From assembly GCA_016189825.1 (NCBI GenBank), contig JACPRR010000221.1, positions 1 through 9,738 on the forward strand: DNA of 9,738 nt, in the 5' to 3' direction. A model generated the notes under the pieces. The model ran no database searches, was not told where the DNA came from, and saw only the letters and a program-made list of their open reading frames with translations. Origin of the DNA: Chloroflexota bacterium (GTDB lineage: Bacteria; Chloroflexota; Dehalococcoidia; JACPPY01). Shown in pieces: positions 1-6,147 of this stretch (position 1 is its first letter; each line of letters begins with the position of its first letter). The position numbers and the translations under genes were made by a program.

Positions 1-1
1 G

Positions 2-580
2 AAGGAAGTTGAAGTGCTGGCGTCAACACTGCGGCTTGCGAACCAGGTGAAGGGCGCCTCCCAGGAACTGGCCGAGAAGACGATCACCCGCCAGTGCGAG
101 TGGGAGTACCTCGACGCGGCAGCCGAGGACATACGGAGTTGCGACGCCGTCCTCTCGCTCGGATGCGGCGTGGGCGTGCAAGCCATCGCGGAGCGTTTCC
201 CCAGGGTCATCGTGCTGCCGGGGCTGAACACACAATTCTTCGGCCTTCCGTTGGAACAGGGTGTCTGGGCGGAGCGCTGCCGGGGATGCGGCGATTGCAA
301 GCTCGACTTGAGCGCCGGGATTTGTTATATCGCCCGCTGCGCCAAAAGCCTCCAAAACGGCCCTTGCGGCGGGTCAGTGAACGGCAAGTGCGAGGTCTCT
401 AAGGAGGTGCCGTGCGCCTGGGCCCTCATCTACGAGCGTCTGAAGGGACTCGGCCAGTTGCAGGCTCTCGATGAGATAATACCTCCAAAGGACTGGAGCG
501 TGAGCTTTGCCGGCAAGCCGCGCAAAATAGTCCGGGAAGACCTGAAGCTGACCGGCAGGGCCGTGGCGGCAAAGTCATGA
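2..580 (+). CDS. metV: MetV-like methylenetetrahydrofolate reductase small subunit, copy 1 (5' partial)
   Basis: Zinc/iron-sulfur partner of MetF, thought to pass electrons to the flavin of methylene-THF reductase in the methyl branch of the Wood-Ljungdahl pathway; cytosolic. The reading frame is open to the left edge (192 codons visible). Alignment by eye with the second copy at 7375-8022 suggests about 40 N-terminal residues are missing, including the CxxCxxxC motif seen there. The GTG at 14 lies inside the conserved region and is not the start. The C-terminal cysteine-rich block is intact: CRGCGDC, then AGICYIARC, NGPCGG, GKCEV and PCAW, with the same order and near-identical spacing as copy 2. 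The stop overlaps the next start as ATGA (577-580), indicating translational coupling to the HdrCB gene. Family assignment (MTHFR C-terminal-domain/MetV type) rests on this cysteine pattern and the MetF genes nearby; the exact clusters bound are inferred. Confidence 0.85.
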   Translation, partial: KEVEVLASTLRLANQVKGASQELAEKTITRQCEWEYLDAAAEDIRSCDAVLSLGCGVGVQAIAERFPRVIVLPGLNTQFFGLPLEQGVWAERCRGCGDCKLDLSAGICYIARCAKSLQNGPCGGSVNGKCEVSKEVPCAWALIYERLKGLGQLQALDEIIPPKDWSVSFAGKPRKIVREDLKLTGRAVAAKS

Positions 581-1998
581 TGACGACAGCGACGACGGCG
601 GCAAAAAGCGCCGCAGAGCAAATCAAGGAAACGTGCGGAGCCAACGTATTCCTGTGCTACCAGTGCAAGAAATGTTCGCTGGGTTGCCCGGTTTCATCCC
701 AGATGGACCTCAAGCCCAACCAGGTGATGCGGCTATTGCAATTGGGACGCCTGGACCGCGCGCTCGCCTCGAAGACGGTCTGGCTATGCGCCAGTTGCCA
801 GACCTGCACCACCCGCTGCCCATCCAGCATCGATGTTGCGCGAGTGATGGACACGCTCAAGGCCATGGCGCAGGAACGGGGCATCCCTTCGAGTCTCCCT
901 GCATCGCTCAATTTCATAAACGCGGGCTTGCGCTCCATGAAGTCTGCCGGGCGCATGTATGAGCTTGGCCTCGCGGTAGAGATGAACCTGAAAGAAGGAC
1001 GGCCCCTGCGCGACGCTGCAATGGGGCTGAAGATGCTCCGGGCCGGGAAACTGCGATTGCTGCCGGAGCGTGCGGGATACCCCGCCCGCCTCAAGAAGAA
1101 GGAAAGGCGTTCTGCCGACCTCAAGTCAATCGCCTATTACCCGGGCTGCTCCCTCCACAGTAGCGCGGCAGGCTATGACAGGTCGTTCAAGGCAGTCGCG
1201 GCCGCCGTGGATCTAAAGCTCGTGGAGCCCAAAGGGTGGCTGTGCTGCGGCAGCACTCCTGCCCACTGGAAGTCGCACAGGCTGGCCACCGAGATGTCCT
1301 TGAAGAACCTTTCCCTCATCGAGAGCGAGGGCCACAAAGCGGTCACTGTTCCCTGCGCGATGTGCTTTTCCAGGCTCAAGTTTGCCGCGCACGATGTCGC
1401 CGGCAACCCGTCTCTCAAGGCGGATGTCGTCAGCCAGACCGGTTATGAATATGGCGGTGGCGTATCGATTGAAAACGCGGTGGAAACGATGGCCAACAGG
1501 GTCGGGACGCGAAGGATAGCGGCGTTGGTGAAAAACCCCGCTGCCGGCCTGAAGGTGGTCTGCTACTACGGCTGCCTGCTCACCAGGCCTCCGAAGGTTA
1601 CCGGCGCAGACAACCCTGAGTATCCGATGAAGATGGACATGCTCATGCAGGCGCTTGGCGCGACAACGCTCGACTGGTCTGGCAAGACCGAATGCTGCGG
1701 CGGAAGCTTGAGCATCGTCGAAGCCGATACCTGCCTCAACATGGTCAAGAGGGTACTGGACAACGCGCGGGAGGTGGGCGCAGATGCGGTAATCGCTGCC
1801 TGCCCGATGTGTCACTCCAACCTGGACATGAGGCAAGCGGCGCTTGGCCTGCGGGAAGGCAAGCCCTACAATATTCCCATCCTGTATTTCACACAGTTGA
1901 TGGCCCTTGCGCTGGGCTTGGGCAAAAAGAAGGCAGACGTCACCGGCCACATGGTAGACCCGAGGCCGTTGCTTGCCGACAAAGGACTGCTGCCTTAA
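577..1998 (+). CDS. HdrC-HdrB fusion (HdrD-like) heterodisulfide reductase-type iron-sulfur protein
   Basis: 473-residue soluble electron carrier. The N-terminal HdrC-like part has two [4Fe-4S] motifs: C27/C30/C33/C37-Pro and C71/C74/C77/C81-Pro. The C-terminal HdrB-like part has two complete cysteine-rich CCG motifs: C191, C223-C224, C260/C263 (spacings X31 and X35) and C333, C373-C374, C409/C412 (X39 and X34). In methanogen HdrB such motifs hold non-cubane [4Fe-4S] clusters. The domain order matches HdrD, a natural HdrC-HdrB fusion, but there is no HdrE-like cytochrome here. In acetogens such as Moorella, HdrCBA is encoded with MetFV, and that is the likely role here: carrying electrons to or from MetV/MetF. 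True CoM-S-S-CoB reduction is unlikely in a bacterium. The start is the ATG overlapping the metV stop; no clear Shine-Dalgarno sequence, so coupling is assumed. The adjacent ATG at 580 is an equally possible start. No HdrA gene is in the window. Confidence 0.9.
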   Translation: MMTTATTAAKSAAEQIKETCGANVFLCYQCKKCSLGCPVSSQMDLKPNQVMRLLQLGRLDRALASKTVWLCASCQTCTTRCPSSIDVARVMDTLKAMAQERGIPSSLPASLNFINAGLRSMKSAGRMYELGLAVEMNLKEGRPLRDAAMGLKMLRAGKLRLLPERAGYPARLKKKERRSADLKSIAYYPGCSLHSSAAGYDRSFKAVAAAVDLKLVEPKGWLCCGSTPAHWKSHRLATEMSLKNLSLIESEGHKAVTVPCAMCFSRLKFAAHDVAGNPSLKADVVSQTGYEYGGGVSIENAVETMANRVGTRRIAALVKNPAAGLKVVCYYGCLLTRPPKVTGADNPEYPMKMDMLMQALGATTLDWSGKTECCGGSLSIVEADTCLNMVKRVLDNAREVGADAVIAACPMCHSNLDMRQAALGLREGKPYNIPILYFTQLMALALGLGKKKADVTGHMVDPRPLLADKGLLP

Positions 1999-2014
1999 CA
2001 AAGCCGGTACGGAA

Positions 2015-3130
2015 ATGACAGACTGCGCGAAGTCGCTGCGGGCATCCGAGCTATTCCAGGACATTACCGACGCAGAGTTGGCGACGATAGTGCCGCTATG
2101 CCGCGAGGAGACGTTCGAAGGCGGCAGCGTCATCTTCCATGAAGGCGATACGCCAGACAAGATGTACATCGTCGAGCAGGGCCAGATAGCGCTCGACATG
2201 GCGCTCAGCTTCGGTCAACACGTGAGGCGACGGGCGACCATCGAGATCGTCCGCCGCGGACAGCCCCTGGGCTGGTCGGCGGTCGCGGGCTCAGAGACCT
2301 TCACCGCCACTGCCAGGTGCCTGGAGAGAACAGTAGTGCTGGGCATCGCGGGCGCAGAATTGCGCACGCTTTTTGCCGCGAACCCGTCGATGGGCTATCG
2401 TGTGCAGGGCAGGACCATCTCCCTTGTTCGTTCCAGGCTGGCCCATGCCCGCGACACTCTGGCGAACATATTGACCGTGGTGTCACACGACCTGCGGGCG
2501 CCTGTGCACGCAGTGCAGAGCTACCACCAGGTTATGCTAGGCGGGTACGCCGGTCCGCTGACACAACAACAGAAGGACATGCTGACACGAAGCGCCGATC
2601 GCCTCAACGGTCTGCTGGGTTTGATAGACGATCTGCTCGACATCTCACGGATTGACTCGAGCGACCTCGAGAAGACTCCTCAATCCCTCGCCAGGATCAT
2701 TGAGTCTTCGACAGAAAACGTCAGGCCCCAGGCAGCCGAGAAACGGATCGAGTTAACGATTGATTCCCCAGCGGACCTGCCAGAAGTAATGGCGCATCCG
2801 GGCCGGATGCAGCAACTCGTGACCAACCTGGTCAGCAACGCCGTGAAATTCACCCCCGCCGGCGGCCGTATTTGCATCCGGGCCAGGGCAGGCGGCGACA
2901 AGATACGTGTCGAGGTCATGGACACAGGCCCGGGCATACCTCCTGAAGACTTGCCCAAAGTATTTGATGAGTTCTACCGCGGGCAGAACGCCATTCCTGG
3001 AGGCATCGGGTTGGGACTGTCGATAGCGAAGAAGATCATTGAAGCGCATAACGGGCGCATCTGGGTTGAGAGTCCCTATCCGGAGTCTACCAGGGGCGCC
3101 AAGTTCACCTTCACCCTGCCCAGGGATTGA
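2015..3130 (+). CDS. Soluble sensor histidine kinase with N-terminal cNMP-binding-like (CAP_ED) domain
   Basis: 371 residues with no membrane segment or signal peptide, so a cytosolic sensor. Residues ~10-125 form a CAP/cNMP-binding-like beta-barrel (FEGGSVIFHEGD, YIVEQGQ). A helical linker (~130-155) leads to a HisKA domain with phosphoacceptor H158 in SHDLRAP. The HATPase_c domain has N-box N271/N275, G1 box DTGPGI (303-308) and G2 box GIGLGL (330-335), so the kinase looks active. The phosphate-binding cassette lacks the Glu and Arg that bind cAMP in CRP: the stretch 85-100 reads LGWSAV...FTATA. Cyclic nucleotide binding is therefore doubtful and the signal unknown. ATG 2015 is preferred because the in-frame TTG at 1973 would overlap the HdrCB gene and add residues without domain support. 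The gap to HdrCB is 16 bp. The likely phosphoryl acceptors are the two receiver proteins downstream at 4112-4516 and 4556-4939. Confidence 0.88.
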   Translation: MTDCAKSLRASELFQDITDAELATIVPLCREETFEGGSVIFHEGDTPDKMYIVEQGQIALDMALSFGQHVRRRATIEIVRRGQPLGWSAVAGSETFTATARCLERTVVLGIAGAELRTLFAANPSMGYRVQGRTISLVRSRLAHARDTLANILTVVSHDLRAPVHAVQSYHQVMLGGYAGPLTQQQKDMLTRSADRLNGLLGLIDDLLDISRIDSSDLEKTPQSLARIIESSTENVRPQAAEKRIELTIDSPADLPEVMAHPGRMQQLVTNLVSNAVKFTPAGGRICIRARAGGDKIRVEVMDTGPGIPPEDLPKVFDEFYRGQNAIPGGIGLGLSIAKKIIEAHNGRIWVESPYPESTRGAKFTFTLPRD

Positions 3131-3155
3131 CGAACAGCCCCGAGGAAAGGATACT

Positions 3156-3162
3156 AGGGGAG
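3156..3162 (+). promoter_or_regulatory. Ribosome binding site of the first metF
   Basis: AGGGGAG sits 6 nt before ATG 3169. It selects this start over the in-frame TTG at 3127, which overlaps the kinase stop. Confidence 0.65.
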
Positions 3163-3168
3163 AAAACC

Positions 3169-4086
3169 ATGAAAGCCGGAACCAATCTGGAGAAAATGCT
3201 GGCCGCCGGCAAGTACGCGGTCACGGCTGAAGTCGGCCCGCCAAAGGGCACCGGCGCCTCCGCGGTACAGAAGAAGGTAGAGAAACTGAAGCCGTGCGTG
3301 GACGCAATCAATGTCACAGACAATCAAACAGCCATCGTCAGGATGTCCAGCGTTGCCGGCTGCGCATTGGTCAAACAAATGGGCGCCGACCCGGTGCTGC
3401 AGATGACCTGCCGGGACCGCAACCGCATCGCTTTGCAGAGCGACGCGCTTGGCGCGGTTGCCCTCGGCATAGGCAATATATTGTGTCTCTCTGGGGACCA
3501 CCAGAGCTTCGGAAACCACCCCACCGCCAAGGGGGTGTATGACATCGACTCCACCCAGCTCGTGCAAACCCTCAGGCGCATGCGCGACGACAAGAAGTTC
3601 ATCTGCGGCGAGGACGTCTCCGGCGAGATGCCAGTATTCATCGGCGCCACTGAGAACCCCTTCGCCGACCCGTTCGAGTTCCGTGTCGCCAGGCTGGCAA
3701 AGAAAGTCAAGGCAGGGGCAGACTTCATTCAGACCCAGGCCGTGTTCGATGTCGCCAAGTTTGCCGCCTGGATGAAGGCGGTGAAAGAGCGGGGACTCGA
3801 TAAGCAGGTCCACGTGCTTGCAGGCGTCATACCTATGAAATCGGCGGGCATGGCACGGTATATGAGGGACTACGTTTCCGGGGTATTCGTGCCCGACGAG
3901 TTGGTCACCAGGATGGAGAAGGCGGCTGATGCCAGGGAGGAGGGGCTGAGAATATGTCTTGAGATAATCGAACAACTCAAGGATATACCGGAGGTCCATG
4001 GCATCCACGTAATGGCGGTTGGCTGGGAAGATGCGGTGCCGGTCATCGTTGAACGCGCAGGATTGATGCCACGGCCCACGGTATAG
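3169..4086 (+). CDS. metF: Methylenetetrahydrofolate reductase, MetF type, copy 1
   Basis: 305-residue TIM-barrel flavoprotein predicted to interconvert methylene-THF and methyl-THF. Conserved sites that match the MetF family: E21 in TAEVGPPKG (equivalent to E. coli Glu28), INVTDNQ, CRDRNRIALQSD, D110 in CLSGD (equivalent to Asp120), and Q190 in QTQAVFD (equivalent to Gln183). The length is close to the ~290-300 of bacterial MetF, and the barrel appears complete through HVMAVGWE near the C-terminus. The copy 2 protein (8035-8904) is a clear paralogue, with the same motifs but many substitutions and a different segment around residues 120-160. The start is chosen by the strong SD at 3156-3162. 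The gene sits 38 bp after the kinase and 25 bp before a receiver gene. Its natural partner is probably the partial MetV at the left edge, separated from it by HdrCB and the kinase. Electron donor (NADH, ferredoxin or Hdr) is inferred from context only. Confidence 0.92.
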   Translation: MKAGTNLEKMLAAGKYAVTAEVGPPKGTGASAVQKKVEKLKPCVDAINVTDNQTAIVRMSSVAGCALVKQMGADPVLQMTCRDRNRIALQSDALGAVALGIGNILCLSGDHQSFGNHPTAKGVYDIDSTQLVQTLRRMRDDKKFICGEDVSGEMPVFIGATENPFADPFEFRVARLAKKVKAGADFIQTQAVFDVAKFAAWMKAVKERGLDKQVHVLAGVIPMKSAGMARYMRDYVSGVFVPDELVTRMEKAADAREEGLRICLEIIEQLKDIPEVHGIHVMAVGWEDAVPVIVERAGLMPRPTV

Positions 4087-4098
4087 GTGAATACTGGT

Positions 4099-4106
4099 GG
4101 AGGTGA
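4099..4106 (+). promoter_or_regulatory. Strong ribosome binding site of the first response regulator
   Basis: GGAGGTGA, a near-perfect anti-SD match, lies 5 nt before ATG 4112. It rules out the GTG at 4097 as the start, since that codon overlaps the SD itself. Confidence 0.75.
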
Positions 4107-4111
4107 GCGCT

Positions 4112-4516
4112 ATGGTCTACAAGGCCAAGATCCTGGTTGTTGATGACGATCCCGATATTGTTGGCGCGGTTAGCGCCGTCCTGGAAGCTCATGAGTACCA
4201 GGTGGTGAGCGCCCCCGACGGGCAGCAAGGGCTGGACAGATTGCGGGAGGAGCGCCCCGACCTCATGATCCTAGATCTCATGATGCCCAGGATGGATGGC
4301 TTTGCTGTGTGCAAGGAGCTTCTTGACCCCCGCTGGGCTAAGTACCACGTCCCGATACTCATTTTCAGCTCAGTAAAAGGTGAGGCCAGCAACCGGCGCT
4401 ACGAATTGGAGACGGGCCTATCCCTCTACGCGGACGACTACGTCGAGAAGCCGGTTGATCCCCATTCCCTTATCGAGCGGGTAGAGAACCTCCTCAGCAG
4501 CAAGAGAAGAGGTTAG
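4112..4516 (+). CDS. Single-domain response regulator (receiver only), copy 1
   Basis: 134-residue CheY-like receiver with no output domain. Acidic pocket D11-D12-D13 (VVDDDPD), phosphoacceptor D55 (ILDLMMPRMDGF), switch serine S86 and conserved K113 (VEKP) are all present, so it should be phosphorylatable. Between beta-4 and the KP motif there is an extra stretch of roughly ten residues (about 88-106, containing RRYELETG) compared with CheY. The neighbouring receiver at 4556-4939 has a similar insert. The likely phosphodonor is the kinase at 2015-3130. With no DNA-binding or enzymatic domain, it must act by protein contact or as a phosphorelay intermediate. Start chosen from the SD at 4099-4106. 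Confidence 0.9.
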   Translation: MVYKAKILVVDDDPDIVGAVSAVLEAHEYQVVSAPDGQQGLDRLREERPDLMILDLMMPRMDGFAVCKELLDPRWAKYHVPILIFSSVKGEASNRRYELETGLSLYADDYVEKPVDPHSLIERVENLLSSKRRG

Positions 4517-4538
4517 TACCCGATAGCAGAACAGATGC

Positions 4539-4545
4539 AAGGGGG
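4539..4545 (+). promoter_or_regulatory. Ribosome binding site of the second response regulator
   Basis: AAGGGGG lies 10 nt before ATG 4556, a slightly long spacing. It favours 4556 over the in-frame ATG at 4535, which has no SD and would lie upstream of this site. Confidence 0.5.
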
Positions 4546-4555
4546 TTGGCGCATT

Positions 4556-4939
4556 ATGGAGAAGCATCATCCCAGAGTGCTCCTGATCGATGATGATCTC
4601 GACTTCCTCGAATCAACGCGGCTGGTCCTGCAAAGCAAGTACGAAGTTGATACGGCCAGCAGCGGCGAGGAGGGACTGAGGAAAGCCCGCGGCTCGCAGC
4701 CTGACGTCATATTGCTCGACATCATAATGCCGTTTACCGACGGATTCTCCGTTGCGAAGAGCCTGAAAAAAGTCCCCCGGCTGGCGAAAGTCCCGGTCCT
4801 CATGCTCACCAGCTTCTCTGAGCGGGTCGGCGAAAGCACCATTCCGGTGAGCCGCGGCTACGAGTTAGAGGCTGAGGACTACATCGCCAAGCCGGTCACG
4901 CCTGATGAGCTTCTGCGGCGAGTCGCTCAATGGGTGTAG
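4556..4939 (+). CDS. Single-domain response regulator (receiver only), copy 2
   Basis: 127-residue CheY-like receiver with D12-D13-D14 (LLIDDDLD), phosphoacceptor D55 (LLDIIMPFTDGF), T85 and K112 (IAKP) intact. It has no output domain. It shares with the preceding receiver an insert between beta-4 and beta-5 (about 87-106, SRGYELEAEDY), suggesting both belong to one subfamily and arose by duplication or bind the same type of partner. Its last ten bases overlap the start of the HoxU-like gene (4930), so receiver and electron-input genes are translationally linked. A role in tuning the enzyme complex, rather than transcription, is possible but unproven. Start chosen from the SD at 4539-4545; an ATG at 4535 would add seven residues. 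Confidence 0.88.
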   Translation: MEKHHPRVLLIDDDLDFLESTRLVLQSKYEVDTASSGEEGLRKARGSQPDVILLDIIMPFTDGFSVAKSLKKVPRLAKVPVLMLTSFSERVGESTIPVSRGYELEAEDYIAKPVTPDELLRRVAQWV

Positions 4940-5634
4940 AAACAGATGTTGTCGACATCATTCTGAATGGCAAGGCCGTTCAGGCGCAATCGGGGACAAC
5001 CATCCTCCAGGCGGCGGCAGCTAACGGCGTCGCTATCCCTACGCTGTGCTTCCACCGCGACCTTTCTCCGACAGGCGCCTGCCGCATGTGTGTGGTCGAG
5101 GTTGCGAGGTCCCGAACACTGGTGGCTTCCTGCCACACACTGGTTACGCACGGGATGGTGATCGAGACTCATTCGGCGAAGGTGCTCCGCGCGCGCAAAG
5201 TGATCATGGAACTCATGATGGCGAGTCACCCGGACTTCTGCCTCGTGTGCGACAAGGCAAACATCTGCGAAATGAGGGCGCTTTCAGCCGAGCTTGGCGT
5301 TGGCGTGCCACGTTTCCGCGCCAAGAAGCGCTTCTACCAGATAGAGGAGAACCCGTATGTCATCAGAGACCTGTCGAAATGCGTCCTCTGCTACCGCTGC
5401 GTAAAAGCGTGCAAAGAAGTGAAGGGCGCGAATCTCTTCTCGATGGCTCGCCGCGGGTTCGAGATGAAAGTGGTCGTCGACGACGATGCCGCGCTGGACA
5501 AGGAAGTGTGCCGCGATTGCGGCATCTGCATCTCCCATTGTCCTGTCGGCGCCCTGGTGTGGCGCCCGGACAGGTTCCGCAAGCCGACCGACTCGGCGAG
5601 AACAAGCTGCAGGCCGCTGGTGATAAAGGGGTGA
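4930..5634 (+). CDS. hoxU: HoxU/NuoG-N-terminal-like iron-sulfur subunit of an NADH dehydrogenase module
   Basis: 234 residues, the size of HoxU and the N-terminal part of NuoG or the Fe-hydrogenase large subunit. Domains in order: 2Fe-2S plant-type ferredoxin fold with C40, C51, C54, C68; His-Cys [4Fe-4S] motif H99, C103, C106, C112; two [4Fe-4S] clusters at C150/C153/C156/C160 and C193/C196/C199/C203. All ligands are present, giving four clusters. No molybdopterin domain, H-cluster or hydrogenase subunit follows, so this is an electron conduit only. It is expected to accept electrons from the NuoE/NuoF pair encoded directly downstream and pass them to HdrCB or MetV. The start overlaps the receiver gene by ten bases and has only a weak SD. 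The final ~20 residues are basic and carry one extra cysteine with no obvious role. A NuoG- or Hnd-type name would fit equally well. Confidence 0.88.
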   Translation: MGVETDVVDIILNGKAVQAQSGTTILQAAAANGVAIPTLCFHRDLSPTGACRMCVVEVARSRTLVASCHTLVTHGMVIETHSAKVLRARKVIMELMMASHPDFCLVCDKANICEMRALSAELGVGVPRFRAKKRFYQIEENPYVIRDLSKCVLCYRCVKACKEVKGANLFSMARRGFEMKVVVDDDAALDKEVCRDCGICISHCPVGALVWRPDRFRKPTDSARTSCRPLVIKG

Positions 5635-5640
5635 TGGCTG

Positions 5641-6147
5641 ATGGCCAATGAGGATGCCGGCCTCCGGAAGCAGCCCTCCTGGTACTTCACCACGGCGGAG
5701 CCGCACAAGTCCCGGAATGACCTGCTGTCTTTCATTAAGGACGTCCAGCGCCAGCGGAACGGCCTCTCCAGCGAAGACATCCACGGCATCGCTGTCGCAT
5801 GGGGGGTCACGGCGAGCGAGGTCTATGGAATCGCCACGTTTTACTCGTACCTGGGGACGGGCCCGCGGGCAAGGAATGTGGTCAGGGTATGCAAGAGCAC
5901 CCCGTGCTGCCTCAAGGGCTGCGACCGGGTAGCGGCAGAGGTGGAAAGAGTGCTCGGTATCGCGGACGGCGGAGTACAGGCCGACGGAAGCTTCTCCCTG
6001 TCGACGGTGAATTGCATTGGCGAGTGCGATCGGGCGCCGGCGATCACCGTTAACGAGGATGTCTATCAGGGAGTGGCCGCAGCAGACGTGCGAAACATAC
6101 TCAGCAAGTACGGAGCAATCCAGGGCGGGGAGGACGCGCGTGCCTGA
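5641..6147 (+). CDS. nuoE: NuoE/HoxE-like [2Fe-2S] subunit
   Basis: 168-residue thioredoxin-like [2Fe-2S] protein (complex I 24-kDa family) that works with NuoF in NADH oxidation; cytosolic. The N-terminal helical part includes GLSSEDIHGIAVAWGV and VYGIATFYSYL, typical of the family. Cluster ligands are C84 and C89 (VCKSTPC) and C125 and C129 (NCIGEC). Two further cysteines, C90 and C94 (CCLKGC), sit beside the first pair and are not standard ligands. An SD-like AAGGGG (5626-5631) lies 9 nt before ATG 5641, inside the end of hoxU; the gap to the hoxU stop is 6 bp. The nuoF start overlaps its last eight bases. Gene order U-E-F differs from the usual E-F-G order of complex I operons, which supports a dedicated small module. 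Confidence 0.92.
   Translation: MANEDAGLRKQPSWYFTTAEPHKSRNDLLSFIKDVQRQRNGLSSEDIHGIAVAWGVTASEVYGIATFYSYLGTGPRARNVVRVCKSTPCCLKGCDRVAAEVERVLGIADGGVQADGSFSLSTVNCIGECDRAPAITVNEDVYQGVAAADVRNILSKYGAIQGGEDARA
6127..6134 (+). promoter_or_regulatory. Ribosome binding site setting a GTG start for nuoF
   Basis: GGGGAGGA lies 5 nt before GTG 6140, inside the end of nuoE. It identifies GTG 6140 as the start, directly before the conserved RIVLRNCG sequence, and excludes the longer in-frame ATG at 6017. Confidence 0.75.

Noticed and set aside
1213..2199. Long minus-strand open frame opposite the HdrCB and kinase genes
   Set aside because: It runs antisense to well-supported domains, has no recognisable motif and is a typical shadow frame of high-GC coding DNA.
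3154..4008. Long minus-strand open frame opposite metF copy 1
   Set aside because: Mirror frame of a clear MetF gene; no motif or ribosome binding site support.
6017..6139. N-terminal extension of NuoF from the in-frame ATG at 6017
   Set aside because: It would overlap nuoE by more than 120 bp and adds non-conserved residues; the GTG at 6140 has a strong SD and directly precedes the family's conserved start.
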